NCBI GenBank assembly: GCA_021234155.1
Contig: JAJEKV010000073.1
Location: 4,190,001-4,254,000, forward strand
Reading direction: 5' to 3'
DNA length: 64,000 nt
Source of the DNA: Isoetes taiwanensis
Lineage: Eukaryota; Streptophyta; Lycopodiopsida; Isoetales; Isoetaceae
In this document: piece after piece, positions 1 to 10,849 of the stretch
Layout: every line of letters starts with the position of its first letter
How positions within the stretch are numbered: the stretch's first letter is position 1
The notes under the pieces: model-generated
Seen by the model: only the letters and a program-made list of their open reading frames with translations
The model's database searches: none
What the model was told of the DNA's origin: nothing
Program-made: the position numbers and the translations under genes

Positions 1-1301
1 GTCGAGAGCCTAGAAAAGATGCTGGTAGAGTTTTATAACGTGTATCGGGATCCTCGTCGTCTTCGAAGTCATCTTCGTGCTGCGTGAAGTTCCGTCGATA
101 GCCCTCAGTTATAATATAATTGAGGCGTTCTTCTTCTACTCTAGAATACATATCAACGAGGTACTCGCCACATAGTCTTCCTAGCTGTGAGAAGCGGGGT
201 TCATGAAGCAGCCTAGTTCGATACCAGTCTATTTGGGACATATTTTGATCGTTATGCGGATGCCATCCCGGTGTTCCATGCGGAAAAAATAATGGGTATT
301 GGAACGGTTCATATGTGGGATCAAGGATACTAAGGAATACTGGGTTGTGCTTGTGTCGCATCCAGACCATTGCAGTTCTAGGTTTTATAGTAACACTATT
401 ATTAGCATGTACGATAGCAGCTATTTCATCTGCTGCAGGAGAGTCTGAGAGAGTAAACTTTATGGGTGTAGGATGTAATTCCTTTATGGTTTTCAAGTTT
501 TTGGCATACGGGTTGATGGTATCTAGAACTGTAGCGATCTGCATAATCCATCTGGATGGGACTTGCATGTTGGTCGCAATGGTGCACCTCATTGAGCTGT
601 CATATATATACCAGTGGAGAGTGCTTGTAGGTGTGTCTGCAGATAAAAGTCGATGGTATGTGCGTCCCATGATCGCAACAGATGATGGCATTTTTAGATC
701 TATGAAATCGCCCTCCACGCCGAGGGCAGTAAAACAAGATAGATTATTCACAATACGTGAATTATCAGAAAATTTGCTTGTTGAGTACAGTTCTTCTAAG
801 ATTTGGGGCAACGGTTCAAGATGTGGAAGTAAACGGCGACCATTGTTGCAGCAGAATAACATACTCTCGGATTCCAGTAAGTCAATCTGACATATGCGAC
901 ATTTTTTTGTCCACTTCAGTGGTTCATGTCCTGCAGGTTTCATGTCTTGTTGCATCATAGCAATCTGCTTTTGCCAATGTCGACTTGCAGAATTACAACT
1001 CGATGTATCAAGTGTAAGAGTTACTATATTTTTGTCATTTTGTTCCATGGAGGCCATATTCGGTATGGCCTCCATGGAACATGACGCTACATTTTTATGC
1101 ACCTTGTGTATGGCAATCTCTTCCTTGCTCATTGGGTTAATCGAAGATGGGTCAATTGAGCATGCTGGTATCTGAGTCATTACTGTGGCAGTAAGTTTCT
1201 TCAACTTCTTTTGGGCTCTATATTCTTGCCGGTATTTCCGTCGATTGAGGATTTTCTTCCTTTTATCTTCAGGAAGTCCTTCTAAAGTGGCTATAGATAG
1301 C
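1..1301 (-). CDS. Helitron replicase-helicase, N-terminal part (runs off the left edge)
   Basis: The reverse strand is open from about 1330 to base 1, so the gene continues beyond the window. The protein matches the Helitron-like N-terminal domain that precedes the HUH Rep nuclease and Pif1-type helicase of rolling-circle transposons. Visible motifs are a CRIC..D/FCCNNGRR cysteine patch (about 890-820), SCFTALGVEGDF-like text, HWYIYDSS, YPLFFPHGTPGWHPH (about 310-260) and WYRTRLLHEPRFSQLGR followed by EYLVDMYSRVEEERLNYI (about 230-110). The last codons read ASFLGSR, the usual lead-in to the Rep region. No stop interrupts these roughly 430 codons. A basic segment (RRKYRQEYRAQKKLKK) lies near 1250-1200. 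The left end is set by a TAA near 1338; an acceptor AG near 1290-1301 implies an upstream exon. The Rep HUH motif and helicase are not in view, so activity cannot be judged. Confidence 0.9.
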
Positions 1302-1498
1302 CTATCAAGGATGGGATTAAAAAAGTGTTAATCGAATATAGTAGGTTTAAATATTATGAACTATGAACTAAACGAAATTCTATATGAAGAATAAAAGATT
1401 TAATATTATATCGCTAATTAATGAATGTACGAAATTTATTTTAACCAAGTATAACTCGCTAATCCTGTAGACATATACTGGTATAAGATTTGTACTTA

Positions 1499-2155
1499 CC
1501 TTGGACGACCTCTTTTCTTTGTGTTTGATGGCTCCTGTGTATGCTCGTCTTTTATAACAGGGTTATCCAATGTTTCACTGTTGTGAATAGAGGACAGATG
1601 ATTTATTACGTTTGTAGAAGATTGAATTGGATAGATAGTATATATATACATACCTAAGATTTGCCTTTTCATTGTTGAACTCGTGATCAATATGGATATC
1701 TCTATTGTTTCCTTGAATGCTTGTATTTGGATGTTGACTGCTGTCGTGTTCAAAAATATAATTAGTAATGTTGCATACACTAGTGAATTGAAAAGAATTG
1801 AAATATGTAATTTGTACCTGGAAGGTTCAATTTCTAGAGCTATAGACTTTTGTTGCTCTTTTGTTTTCGTGCTAGCTTCTTTCAATTTTTTTCGAGCTCG
1901 ATATTGTCGTTGTTGCTCACAATGTTTTTGAGCCTTTGTTTTGTCATTGACTACAATATTGTCTGAGATAATTTGAGGTAATCTATTGAAAGTGAAACAT
2001 GAAAGATATTAGTTAAATAAATGGTAGAGAGTAGATAACTGAAATTTAATTGATATGTGTACGAATTGTATTTACCTTGGCCGACCCCTCTTTTTTGTTC
2101 CTGATTGATCCTGGGCATGGTGGTCTTCGGCATTGTGACCCTCGGGTTTCTTAAT
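1499..2155 (-). CDS. Upstream AT-hook exons of the Helitron gene
   Basis: Several short open segments fit minus-strand exons. One spans about 2155-2076; it starts after ...TTAACAG and ends at a GGTAAAT donor, with a TKKRGRPR AT-hook at its C-terminal end. A second spans about 1965-1820; it starts after ATCTCAG and ends at CCAG/GTACAAA, with QQRQYRARKKLKE. A third ends at 1499 with CCAAG/GTAAGT and again carries TKKRGRPR. GRPR is the core of an AT-hook minor-groove binding motif. The alternation of basic RQYRARKKLK segments and GRPR segments suggests exon duplication upstream of the Helitron domain, whose own basic segment near 1220 has the same style. That these are joined to the main exon is inference from phase-compatible splice sites; exon ends are approximate. 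Confidence 0.55.
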
Positions 2156-4890
2156 GCTGTTAATACATAGATAAGAGTAAGTTAAGGTTAGTTTATAGTT
2201 CAGGAATCATGAAATACTGTAATGCTTTATTCATACCTCGCACGTCTAATTTGCATATTTAGTAGCAGTTTTATTTAGGCAAGTTTGTGTGTGTAGAGTT
2301 CTCCGAGAATCTGGAATAAAAGATAATAGGATGCCTCAAAAATCTTTAGCTCATAGAATCCTTTATTATGTATATCGATGTGGAAAAAGCTGGTTTATAA
2401 ATGACACAAACTAAGCATTAAATTAATAAATTTAAGCAATATATCCATGGATTTTAAAAATTGTTTTCTACGTGTATCAATGTGAAAAAAGATTGCTCGT
2501 AGTCGAAAGAATCTGAAACTAAATTGTATCCATGAATCTGAAGGTGAGATTTAGAAGATGGTACTTGGCATATATTAAACATCATTTATCTTTGTGCCTA
2601 AGAGATTCGGGTGTGACTGACGTATTATGGCTACTGCTTTTTATAGTTCAATTTTAGATCATGGGTCTTATGAACCAAAATTCTGATGTGAAAGAAAGAT
2701 ACATCTCAATCGGAACAAATGATTGGTATCCTCATTTTTAAGGTTAGAAACGGCAAATATCTCGTAAGCAACAAAAAGTGTGATCATTTATTATTTAAAA
2801 TATATCCATGGATTTTAAAAATTCTTTTTCACGTGTATCAACATGAAAAAAGGTGGCTTGCAGTCAAAAGAATGTGAGGACTAAATTATTAAACTTACCA
2901 AGTATGTTCGTGGAATTTAAAAAGTGCTTTTTAGCACAAAAAAATGATTGGTGTCCTCATTTTTAAGGTTAGAAACGGCAAATATCTCATAAGCAACAAA
3001 AAGTGTGATTATTTATTATTTAAAACATATTTTGTACAATATGTACGCTTTAAGGCTTAGAAAAAGCAAATATGTAGAGATGAACAAAAACCTCAGCTTA
3101 AAAATTGTTTTTTAGCAAGGCCGAGCTTATTCTACTATTATGCATAAATTTGAGCAAAAGAGTATTTAAGGGTTGAAATTCTTATAGAGCACTCTATTAT
3201 GTGTGTATGAACACGAGAATAGATGGTTTACAATTGAAATAATGGAATACGCACACTAACGGATGGACATTAGTTACCAGTATTTATTGTGGCAGAAAAA
3301 CTGTGCAATAAATGCCTCATGCAACTATGGGACAAAAGCTGATTTTGGGGTATGGCATCTTGCATATATTTTATTGCTCCTAATCAGTTGATTCTGCAAA
3401 GTAAGTCTTGTCTGGTGTTCAAGGTCTCTGGTTCTCTAATGTAATAGGAGTGGGTACTGTCTATGGTCCTAGGGGCGAGTTTGTTTGGCATCAAGGAAAA
3501 TGCTCATTTGACATCATTTTGATTAAGATACATGGCAATTTAGACATTAATAACAAAACATTTACCATTTAATACACATTTTTTAAAATAAATACGGCAA
3601 AAAATTATTAGAAACCATAACTCTGACCTTAGTCGCATAAAACTTCCAATTTAATGATTAATACAGGAGCGTAGATCAACTCGTTATAATTAAAACAAAA
3701 CGCTAATTTTAAGCTATTGTGCTAAGGTCCTAAGATTTTATTTTGTTATTGATAAATTTTAATTGGTTGGTATATACATATCTATAAGGCTAAGGATGGA
3801 GAAACCGATCGAATGTTTACCAAAACATATGCCAATTCCTATATTGGTGTCGGATTTTTATCAACAACACCATCAGGAACTAGGATATGAATTAGTAAAA
3901 CATTCTCATAATCTTCGATAAGAGTACAACGCACACTTTTCGACATCGCGTGGCCAAGGCCAACAACGATATCAAGTGAGGGCTATACTCGTCAACGAAG
4001 ACTTAAAAGTAACTTTTTATAGTAACCTTTTGGTTGCCAGGCTGCTGAAATCTATATGCAGCTCTTATCTGGTATGTAAGGTCCTTGGCTTTCTGATGTA
4101 ATAAGGATGGACATCTTGATGTAATAAGAATGGGTACTATCTATGATGCTAGGGCCTTCATTACATAGGAATCTTCTTTGTGTCCATTAAAAGAGAAAAT
4201 ATCACTATTCACAATTCACAATTTCAAAATTAAAAAAAAAAGGAAATACTTCGACATTAACAAAAATCGCCTATTTATCTTTTAATAAACATTTTTGTGG
4301 CATATGTTAGGTAAAAAATGAGTATCTGGTGTTAACAAAATCTTTCGTTGAGCCCATTTTAATTAGAATATATGGGAACTTAGACGTAAGTAATAAAGCA
4401 TCTACCATTTAATACATTTGGCAGCATCACTGTATTCATTCTAAAATTATAATTCTGACCTTGCTGAGATTTGAAGCGAGATAGGACTAGAAGCCAAACG
4501 GAGAATAAATGCCACCTTTCACAATTCTTGGCAAGTATGGGTTCAGCATATACTGTGAAGAATAAATAAACAGGTTAATAAATGTAGAGCGCATCAAGAT
4601 TGACAATCGAACAATGACAATTTAATGTTATACTGGTTGCCTATACTATTTCCTAAATCATTCCATGAGTTGGCTATATATGGATAGATTGTTTTTACAG
4701 ATTGAGCACAATTGACAGTATCATTATATTCATTCGAAAACTATAGCTTTTATTTTGGCGAGATTGATGCGAAACATGAGTGGAAGCCAAAGATAGAGTA
4801 AATGTTGCTTGTTTCATAACTCTTGCTAACTAGTGGTTCATTAGTTATCTTGAAGCGTAATGGTGTAATGTCTGCTGTCTATTGATATTA
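2156..4890. other. AT-rich intergenic DNA with degenerate direct duplications, no gene seen
   Basis: No credible coding frame is present. Three sets of imperfect direct repeats are visible: 2439-2525 with 2800-2887 (around ATATCCATGGATTTTAAAAA); 2717-2800 with 2942-3025 (around CTCATTTTTAAGGTTAGAAA); and 3420-3580 with 4096-4420 (around GGGTACTNTCTATG and TACCATTTAATACA). A fourth pair lies at 4426-4550 and 4721-4840. The nested spacing suggests old segmental duplications rather than a simple satellite. Confidence 0.6.
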
Positions 4891-6646
4891 TTTGCTAAAT
4901 TTTCCCCTGTTCCCTCACAAATTTCAATCTTTGGAGCAGGCTTGGTATCCAGCTATCTCTGCACAAAAACCTGTATGTGGCAAGAATCTATACAGATTTG
5001 GGCATTGCCGACTTGCACTATGGCATCTTAATAAGCTTACGAAAAAATCGGTTGCCCACTTCTCACCCATCTACTTCAGGGAAATAATTCGGATTGTGGC
5101 TGCAAAGACTGGCTCAGATCATGAAACTGCAAGGATTTCAAGTATTTCGGCATCAATTAAACACTTTAATGGAGCGAGGCATCCAATTGGCTGATCAAGC
5201 CCATTCACTGTAGATTCTCTATGTTATTTAAGCCTCATAATGTCTATGCAACCAATCATGGGGTTGCAATTTATCTGCACAGTCTATAAACACTTAACAA
5301 CAGTCTGCAATTCCTGAGTTTAAGGCCGATTCAATCCGAATCAATGGTTATCTCCCCTGCATACTGCTTAAATCCCAGAGTGGATTCTGTGATCCCGCTA
5401 GGCTACCACTGGATTTTGCCATTCGCTTTTATTTAATTCCATTCAAATCTAACCCGAAACATTTTTCAATTGCAGATTTAGTTCTCGGTTCAAAAAGAGG
5501 CCAAATCCACATATTCAAGCCTAAAAATGCACGGTTCACAGAAAACTACTAAGTAAATGGGTCTACACACGAGAAGTACATACCAAATAATTTTCTAAGC
5601 TCGGCACCAGAGTGGGCGGCGACCCTTCCTTTGCTAGTTTCGTCTCTGCAAGTCGCTGGTCAGATTTGAAGAGCCACAATATTAGAAAGTATTAAAACAG
5701 GGCCGACGGTATAATTATCACAGATGTTTGGTTCAAAAACAGTTCACGGTAGAACAAATTATCACAGATGTTTGGTTCAAAGAACTTTGATTGCCGGACC
5801 GTGGCTTGGGGCCAGCTGAAGCTATTTGAATTGAATTTTTTGTTGCAAACATCACCTGTGCAGTGGGCAGCCTCAACGTTTTTTGAACAACTGTATCTTA
5901 ATCCGAGCGTTTGCCAAGGAAAGAGATGGAGCGTTTGCCAAGGAAACAGATGGGCGAATTTGCAGATCTTGGGGGAACGACTCCTTAATCCTTTATTGGA
6001 AGCCCTGTTTGGAATGAATCAAGGAACCCATCGCTACAAAACGGCCTGGTATTATACGAATGTGGTGGATTAATGGCAGGTTCTGACTGTCGGCCTCCAA
6101 ATTTCCTTTGCCTCCATTTTCTTGGTTTTCTAGTGGCATAATCCATCCTTGTCTGAGAGTTCTGGGAAGAGGATTCATAATTGGGTACGTTTTGTTTCGC
6201 TAGGTTCTTATGTCTACCATGAAACTGGCTGATTGGGAGCTATATTTGGTCGATTGGGCAATAAATAGCCCCAGATTTGCGTCTGAATTCATAGATTATA
6301 GAGTTGCATTCTTAAATCCGAGCCTGAACTCTGCTATTGAAGCTCACTCACCATCAATTATGTCTCGTTTCCGCTAAACACTGGGCATCTCTTACTTTCA
6401 TAGATATTTATTTATATCTGTGTGACAGGAACTGGGTGGCCTTCTAGAGGGGATCAAAACCAGGTAGGATTTCTGCTAGCAATAATCTGGTAAAGCATAT
6501 TGGCACTCTAAGAAGGCCAGAAGGCCAGGACTCCTGCTTGGCGACGAACTGGTCTATTAAGCCGTAGTTTCGGTTGCTTCGCTAAAGGCGAAATTCTTTA
6601 AGATTATAAACTAATTATTGCAAAAAATATCTACACTGAAGTATAC

Positions 6647-6850
6647 CTGGGGTTTGGGTTGCTTTTGCCTTTTGTCTCGTCTCGGTCGAGCAGGGCAGCG
6701 CTTTATCAGAAAAAGGAATCATAATATCAATTCTATAAATCACTGCACTCTCGAACCGAATTTTTCATAGCTATCGACTGTACTTACGCAAGGAGCGGGA
6801 TGGGTGCTCTTTCCGTCGGAGAAGAACGGGCCGTGTAGATGAAGCGTTGC
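6647..6850 (-). other. Possible small host-gene exons (minus strand)
   Basis: Two GC-richer islands with good splice signals sit in AT-rich surroundings. One ends at a strong donor, CTTGC/GTAAGTACAG, at 6788 (exon about 6788-6850). The next is bounded by GATAAAG/CGCTG at 6700 and CCCCAG/GTATAC at 6647, giving 54 bp, an exact multiple of three. A third candidate near 5590-5660 ends TTATTTG/GTATGT. The product is not recognisable. It could equally be the remains of a transposon or a UTR. The call rests on splice consensus only. Confidence 0.22.
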
Positions 6851-6959
6851 CGGAAGGAAGAACTCACATTTTAGGGGAAAAAAATACCTGGGGAAAAAAA
6901 ATACCTATTGCTGACGTGGTGGGAGAGTGATAGAAAAACCTAATTCGAGCTCTAGTAAT

Positions 6960-7330
6960 CATATATATAGTAGGATATACCATATGAGGTATAGCTGACC
7001 TATGACATATAAGACGTATATCATATAAATATGTCATATATGTCACTATAAATATGTCATATTTCACATGTATGGGATGGAGTACATGCTTTATGACATA
7101 ATACCTTTCATAACAAGTTTGACATCCAAATCTTTTTTTTTCTTTTGTTAGACACATTAAATATATCATGACACTTATGACATATAATATATGACATATG
7201 CTTTTGTCATACGTGATGTCAATTACGACATATGATATAAGTGACATATACTTTTGTCATATAAGTGACATATGCTATGTCATTTATGAACATATGATAT
7301 AAAAGACATGCTTTTGTCATATGTGTCCAA
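6960..7330. repeat. TGTCATAT/ATATGACA-rich tract
   Basis: The octamer TGTCATAT and its complement ATATGACA recur many times in both orientations within about 370 bp, for example around 6995-7065 and 7165-7330. The tract is almost entirely A+T apart from these. It may be the subterminal repeat region of a DNA transposon, since the related TTTGTCA motif is clustered at 8.85-9.44 kb and 17.93-18.10 kb. No TIR or gene was found with it. Confidence 0.6.
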
Positions 7331-7911
7331 CTTAGTTATAAAGAAATTTATTGCGACGGCCTTTACAGTCACACTTATTGTTTTAAATTGTGTCTGTTCA
7401 AAATAGTGCAAGAGACACAGAAAATGTGAAAGATACTTTGATATTTCTTAAGATGCCTTCTTGGATCCTTGAAGTTTATGTGATACTATGAAGGTCCCTT
7501 ATATTTCCTAAAAGTGTGAAACTTCCCCTAGATTCATCAGGGCTCTATGTAAAGATTATCTTATAATTTCCAAAGAATCGTACGATGGTTTCATAGAAAA
7601 CAACACGTTCTCGGACAAATATAAGATATGAAAATAAAACTCTTGAACCAGTTGCTGAACTTTGTTGGCCTGTACTTGCAGCCTTGGTCCCACCATTGGA
7701 TCCTATGTATTGTCAGCAAAGGTCGTTGGCCTCCTCTATGATGAAGAAGCTCGTTTGTATGAGAAACAATTGTCTGCAACCACAATAGCGACAGAGTGTT
7801 ATGGGCTACGTTAGGGTTGTTGTGTTGTGCTGGCCGTCTAAAAGTAAAGAAAGAAAAAAGTATATAAGTGAATAATTATTTAGATATGCAAGAATATATA
7901 AAATGCTTACC

Positions 7912-8784
7912 TCAGGCATATGCACTAAAGAGAAAATCCTCGTAGTCCTTCAATGGTAATTTCACATGCAAAAATTTGCACAAATCCTCAAGGCTAGCAT
8001 CAAAGGCCTTAAGCCTTGCATGACGTGAACGGTTATTCTTAAATTCTTCAAAGGAGGCTGAAAAGCGTCGAATGACTTGAAAGGTTCCGCCTAGATCTCC
8101 TTCTTCAATTGAGGTCTTCCAGAATGCTAAGAATTTCTTGTCTTTAGTCCTTAAAACAAGATCATAGATCCTCTCGACATCCAAGGGAGAAAGTAAAAAG
8201 CGCTCATCTTGAATTTCTTTCTGAAGGAGGGAGAATGCACTAGCTATTTTAGCACAATGGTAGAAAAGCTGCTCCACAAGGTCACTATGCAATTTTGAAA
8301 CTTGCTCGCTCTTCACTCGCATGGCTCTTAGCAATAGCCCAAAGTGAAAAAGAAAAAACGATGTAGCCTCATCACTAGGTTGGTGTCTATAGGGACAATA
8401 ATTTTCCTTCCTGGGGTCCGTATATGAATAGAATCTACTTATATACATCAACTTGAGAACCTCAGCAACAAAAGGCTCTAGAATGTCTATGTGCTCTTGC
8501 CTCTGCATAGCAAGGATTAAAGTAGAGAACACTTCACTCACTAAACTACTATTCTCCCTTCCTACATACACAAGGACAGAGAGAAACAGCAGAATGCAAG
8601 CCAGTACGATCATAAGTAATGCAGCCCCTCTCAACTCTATATACCTCAAAAGGCGGTCCCATAAGACGAAACATGTTGCAACACATGTTGCAACAAACAG
8701 AGCCGCTATAAAGAGTATATAATCTCCACTACCAGGTAGAAGCTCCATCTCTGCACTATGTGGAACGAACTCAAGCGGATCCAT
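7912..8784 (-). CDS. Unknown membrane protein with two N-terminal helices
   Basis: An uninterrupted minus-strand frame of about 290 codons starts at MDPLEFVPHS. I chose this ATG because a splice acceptor (TTCTTACAG) lies just upstream, so the longer frame to 8808 probably includes intron. Two hydrophobic stretches, roughly residues 21-40 and 52-75 (IALFVATCVATCFVLW-like and LLMIVLACILLFLSVLVYV), suggest an N-terminal membrane hairpin. The remaining ~215 residues are charged, helix-rich and soluble-looking (EQVSKLHSDLVEQLFYHCAK; SLEDLCKFLHVKLPLKDYED). I do not recognise the family. Oddly, the TGA stop is followed at once by GGTAAGC, a fine donor, and an acceptor CTTTTAG lies near 7837, so there is probably an intron in the 3' UTR or an alternative C-terminus. 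The 1 kb upstream is a TTTGTCA-repeat tract that would sit in the first intron or promoter. Confidence 0.65.
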   Translation of the reverse strand: MDPLEFVPHSAEMELLPGSGDYILFIAALFVATCVATCFVLWDRLLRYIELRGAALLMIVLACILLFLSVLVYVGRENSSLVSEVFSTLILAMQRQEHIDILEPFVAEVLKLMYISRFYSYTDPRKENYCPYRHQPSDEATSFFLFHFGLLLRAMRVKSEQVSKLHSDLVEQLFYHCAKIASAFSLLQKEIQDERFLLSPLDVERIYDLVLRTKDKKFLAFWKTSIEEGDLGGTFQVIRRFSASFEEFKNNRSRHARLKAFDASLEDLCKFLHVKLPLKDYEDFLFSAYA

Positions 8785-8849
8785 GTAAAGCGAACCTGTA
8801 AGAACCAATCACCAATCACCAATCTGATTCACTACAAGAGAACAGGCAT

Positions 8850-9440
8850 TTATTGTCAGTTTTTTTGTCACTTTGTAGACTACTGCAAATTCCAGAGAAC
8901 TGACAAAAATATGACCATAAAAATGTCAAAATTTGGTGACGATACATCGTCAATTTTTTGTCACTTTTTTTGTCAAGTTTTTTACACTTATTTTGTCATA
9001 TTTTACCACATTATTTTGTCACTTTTTTAGGCAAAATTTTGACACTATTTTGTCATATTTTAGGTTACTTGTTGGCAATTTATTGTCATGTATTATGTCA
9101 TATTTTAGACGATTTCATGTTTTTTTTTTGCAATTTTTTGGCACTTATTTTGTCACAAAATAGATCACTTCTTGTCACTTTTTTGACAATTGTTTGGCAC
9201 CTAATTGTCATATTTTAAGTTGCTTTTGGCATCTTTTTGTCATGTATTTTGACATATTTTAGTTCATATTTGTCCCTTTTTTGACAATTTTCTATCACCT
9301 TTTGGTCATATTTTAAGCTTTTTTGGCATTTCTATCGTCATCTATTAACATATTTAGATAAGTTTTTGTCATATTTTGTGGCAATTTTTCGTCACCTTTT
9401 TGTCATATTTTAAGTCTTTTTTTGGCATTGTCATCTTTTT
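8850..9440. repeat. TTTGTCA(T/C)-motif array
   Basis: Roughly two dozen copies of TTTTGTCAYATTTT or TTTTGTCACTTTTT-like units recur at about 15-35 bp intervals on the plus strand. The reading is T-rich on plus. Open frames across it are low-complexity artefacts. Position suggests the first intron or promoter of the minus-strand gene at 7.9-8.8 kb, but it may also be transposon subterminal DNA. Confidence 0.7.
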
Positions 9441-9767
9441 GCACATGTTGTATCATCGTTTCCATGCCAATTCTGTTCTGAAAAATATATATATGCTTTT
9501 AGCTCCATGTGCCAGGGAAAAAGGACTTTCTATTGAAAAAGTCAATAACCAGATTACAATATGTGGTATGTGAAGGAGAAAAGAAAGGCAAAAAAAAGAA
9601 GTTTCTATTGAAAAAGTCGTAATAAGCAGATTACAATATAATGTACAAAGAAAGAAAAACAATCTCTTTGCTGAAAGCCAAGATGTGAAGCAATATCCTT
9701 CTTGTTCAAAGCCAAGATTTAAATCGAATTGTTTCTGCAGGCCACAAAAGCAATATCAGTTCAACAT
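9441..9767. other. Non-coding AT-rich gap, no feature seen
   Basis: The stretch between the TTTGTCA array and the LINE tail has a small duplication (TTTCTATTGAAAAAGTC near 9526 and 9602) and otherwise nothing recognisable. Confidence 0.5.
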
Positions 9768-9801
9768 AGAATAGAATAGAATAGAATAGAATAGAATAGA
9801 T
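9768..9801 (+). repeat. Pentamer (GAATA)n tail of LINE copy A
   Basis: About six perfect units of AGAAT/GAATA sit exactly at the 3' end of the LINE. On the element strand the tail is (TATTC)n. The same pentamer ends copy B at 25463-25483, so it belongs to the element and is not an unrelated microsatellite. Confidence 0.75.
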
Positions 9802-9860
9802 TTTTAGCGTCCACGGAGACCAATTGGCCTATGGGACCCAAACAAAAAGAAGCGACAAGC

Positions 9861-9931
9861 ATATTACAGCGAGATTAAAAACCCCCTGCCGGGCGGGTTT
9901 TCGAGGGAAAAACCTTAGCGATAATAAGCCT
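9861..9931 (-). other. Conserved hairpin motif in LINE A 3' UTR
   Basis: The core reads AAAAACCCC..GGGTTTTCGAGGGAAAAACC on plus, here in two parts, flanked by partly complementary arms (GCATATTACAGCGA and TCGCTAAGG-type). The same core occurs in LINE B (25542-25612) and near the 3' end of the DIRS element (34921-34996). Function unknown. Confidence 0.6.
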
Positions 9932-10099
9932 TTGCACCAATCAACTACAATTGCATAGAGCCAGTTCAATGCCGTCCCGTAGGACACAAACGAAGTCCGC
10001 ATCCATAACCTCCCCCGAGGTATGACCCCAACAAACCCAATCGACGCGTAGAGCCAATAACGGATGCAACGGTGGCGTGCACTAATGTCGAACATATCG

Positions 10100-10590
10100 C
10101 TCTCTGATATGGGCAAATCTTTGGGCGTGTCCGGGAGGGCATGACATTCATCCTCAATCGCGCCTCGTGGCAACAGCCAAAGCCTTTGCTCCCGTGGCTT
10201 CCGCGAGCCCAACGCCTGCTTTCAATCGGAGGCGATGTGCCCCCGTCTTGAATGGAAGCTATAAGCTGCGTTTCTTCATGGGTAGGTGGGTGTACAAGTA
10301 TGCTTGGTGTGGGCCTCTTTGTGAGCCTAGGATTGACTTGTCACGATAGTGTGCCGGCTTAACATGTGTCGAGCCTCTGCATCCCACGACTGCGAAGGAA
10401 AGTAGCATCAAGGTATAGTTTAAGTGCCTCGCGATCTTTCTTTGTCGACTGGACACATCGTTTGCTGCACACCCAGTGAGAACCATCGGCACTGCTTGTC
10501 TTTCGGCCAGGGATTTCGGCGTTGGGGACCCATTCCGCGGGTGGCCAAAGCAAAGGCGGGGACAGCGTGTATCGACCATAGCGACCACCT
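10100..10590 (-). pseudogene. LINE A C-terminal segment, broken
   Basis: Minus-strand pieces in shifting frames include IEDECHALPDTP and THLPMKKRSL. The equivalent part of copy B is clearer (THLPMKRRGLIASI, HHLRIEMCRWIGEPRRC). Residue spacing resembles the His/Cys segment found after the RT in many LINEs. Several frameshifts prevent a continuous product. Confidence 0.5.
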
Positions 10591-10849
10591 TTTGGAAGTA
10601 AACGATATGGCGTTCAATGCGGCCGTTGAAGGGTAGAAATCCTGTCTCACAGGTAGGATGCAGTGCGAATCGTGGACTTCACCCCGGGCCCGTGCGAAGA
10701 AGGCCTTACACTTTTGCTCGAGGTCATTCAAGTGTTGAGGGATATCACTTGGACCCCAAACTTACGCCCCATACAAAAGGGCTCAACCAAGGCCCGAAAA
10801 CAAATGTGGATGGTGACCCTGTGCATACAACTCTGCCTTGTGGTCATTT

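Noticed and set aside
8933-9218. Overlapping plus-strand frames rich in Phe and Leu
   Set aside because: Low-complexity translation of the TTTGTCA array, not membrane proteins.
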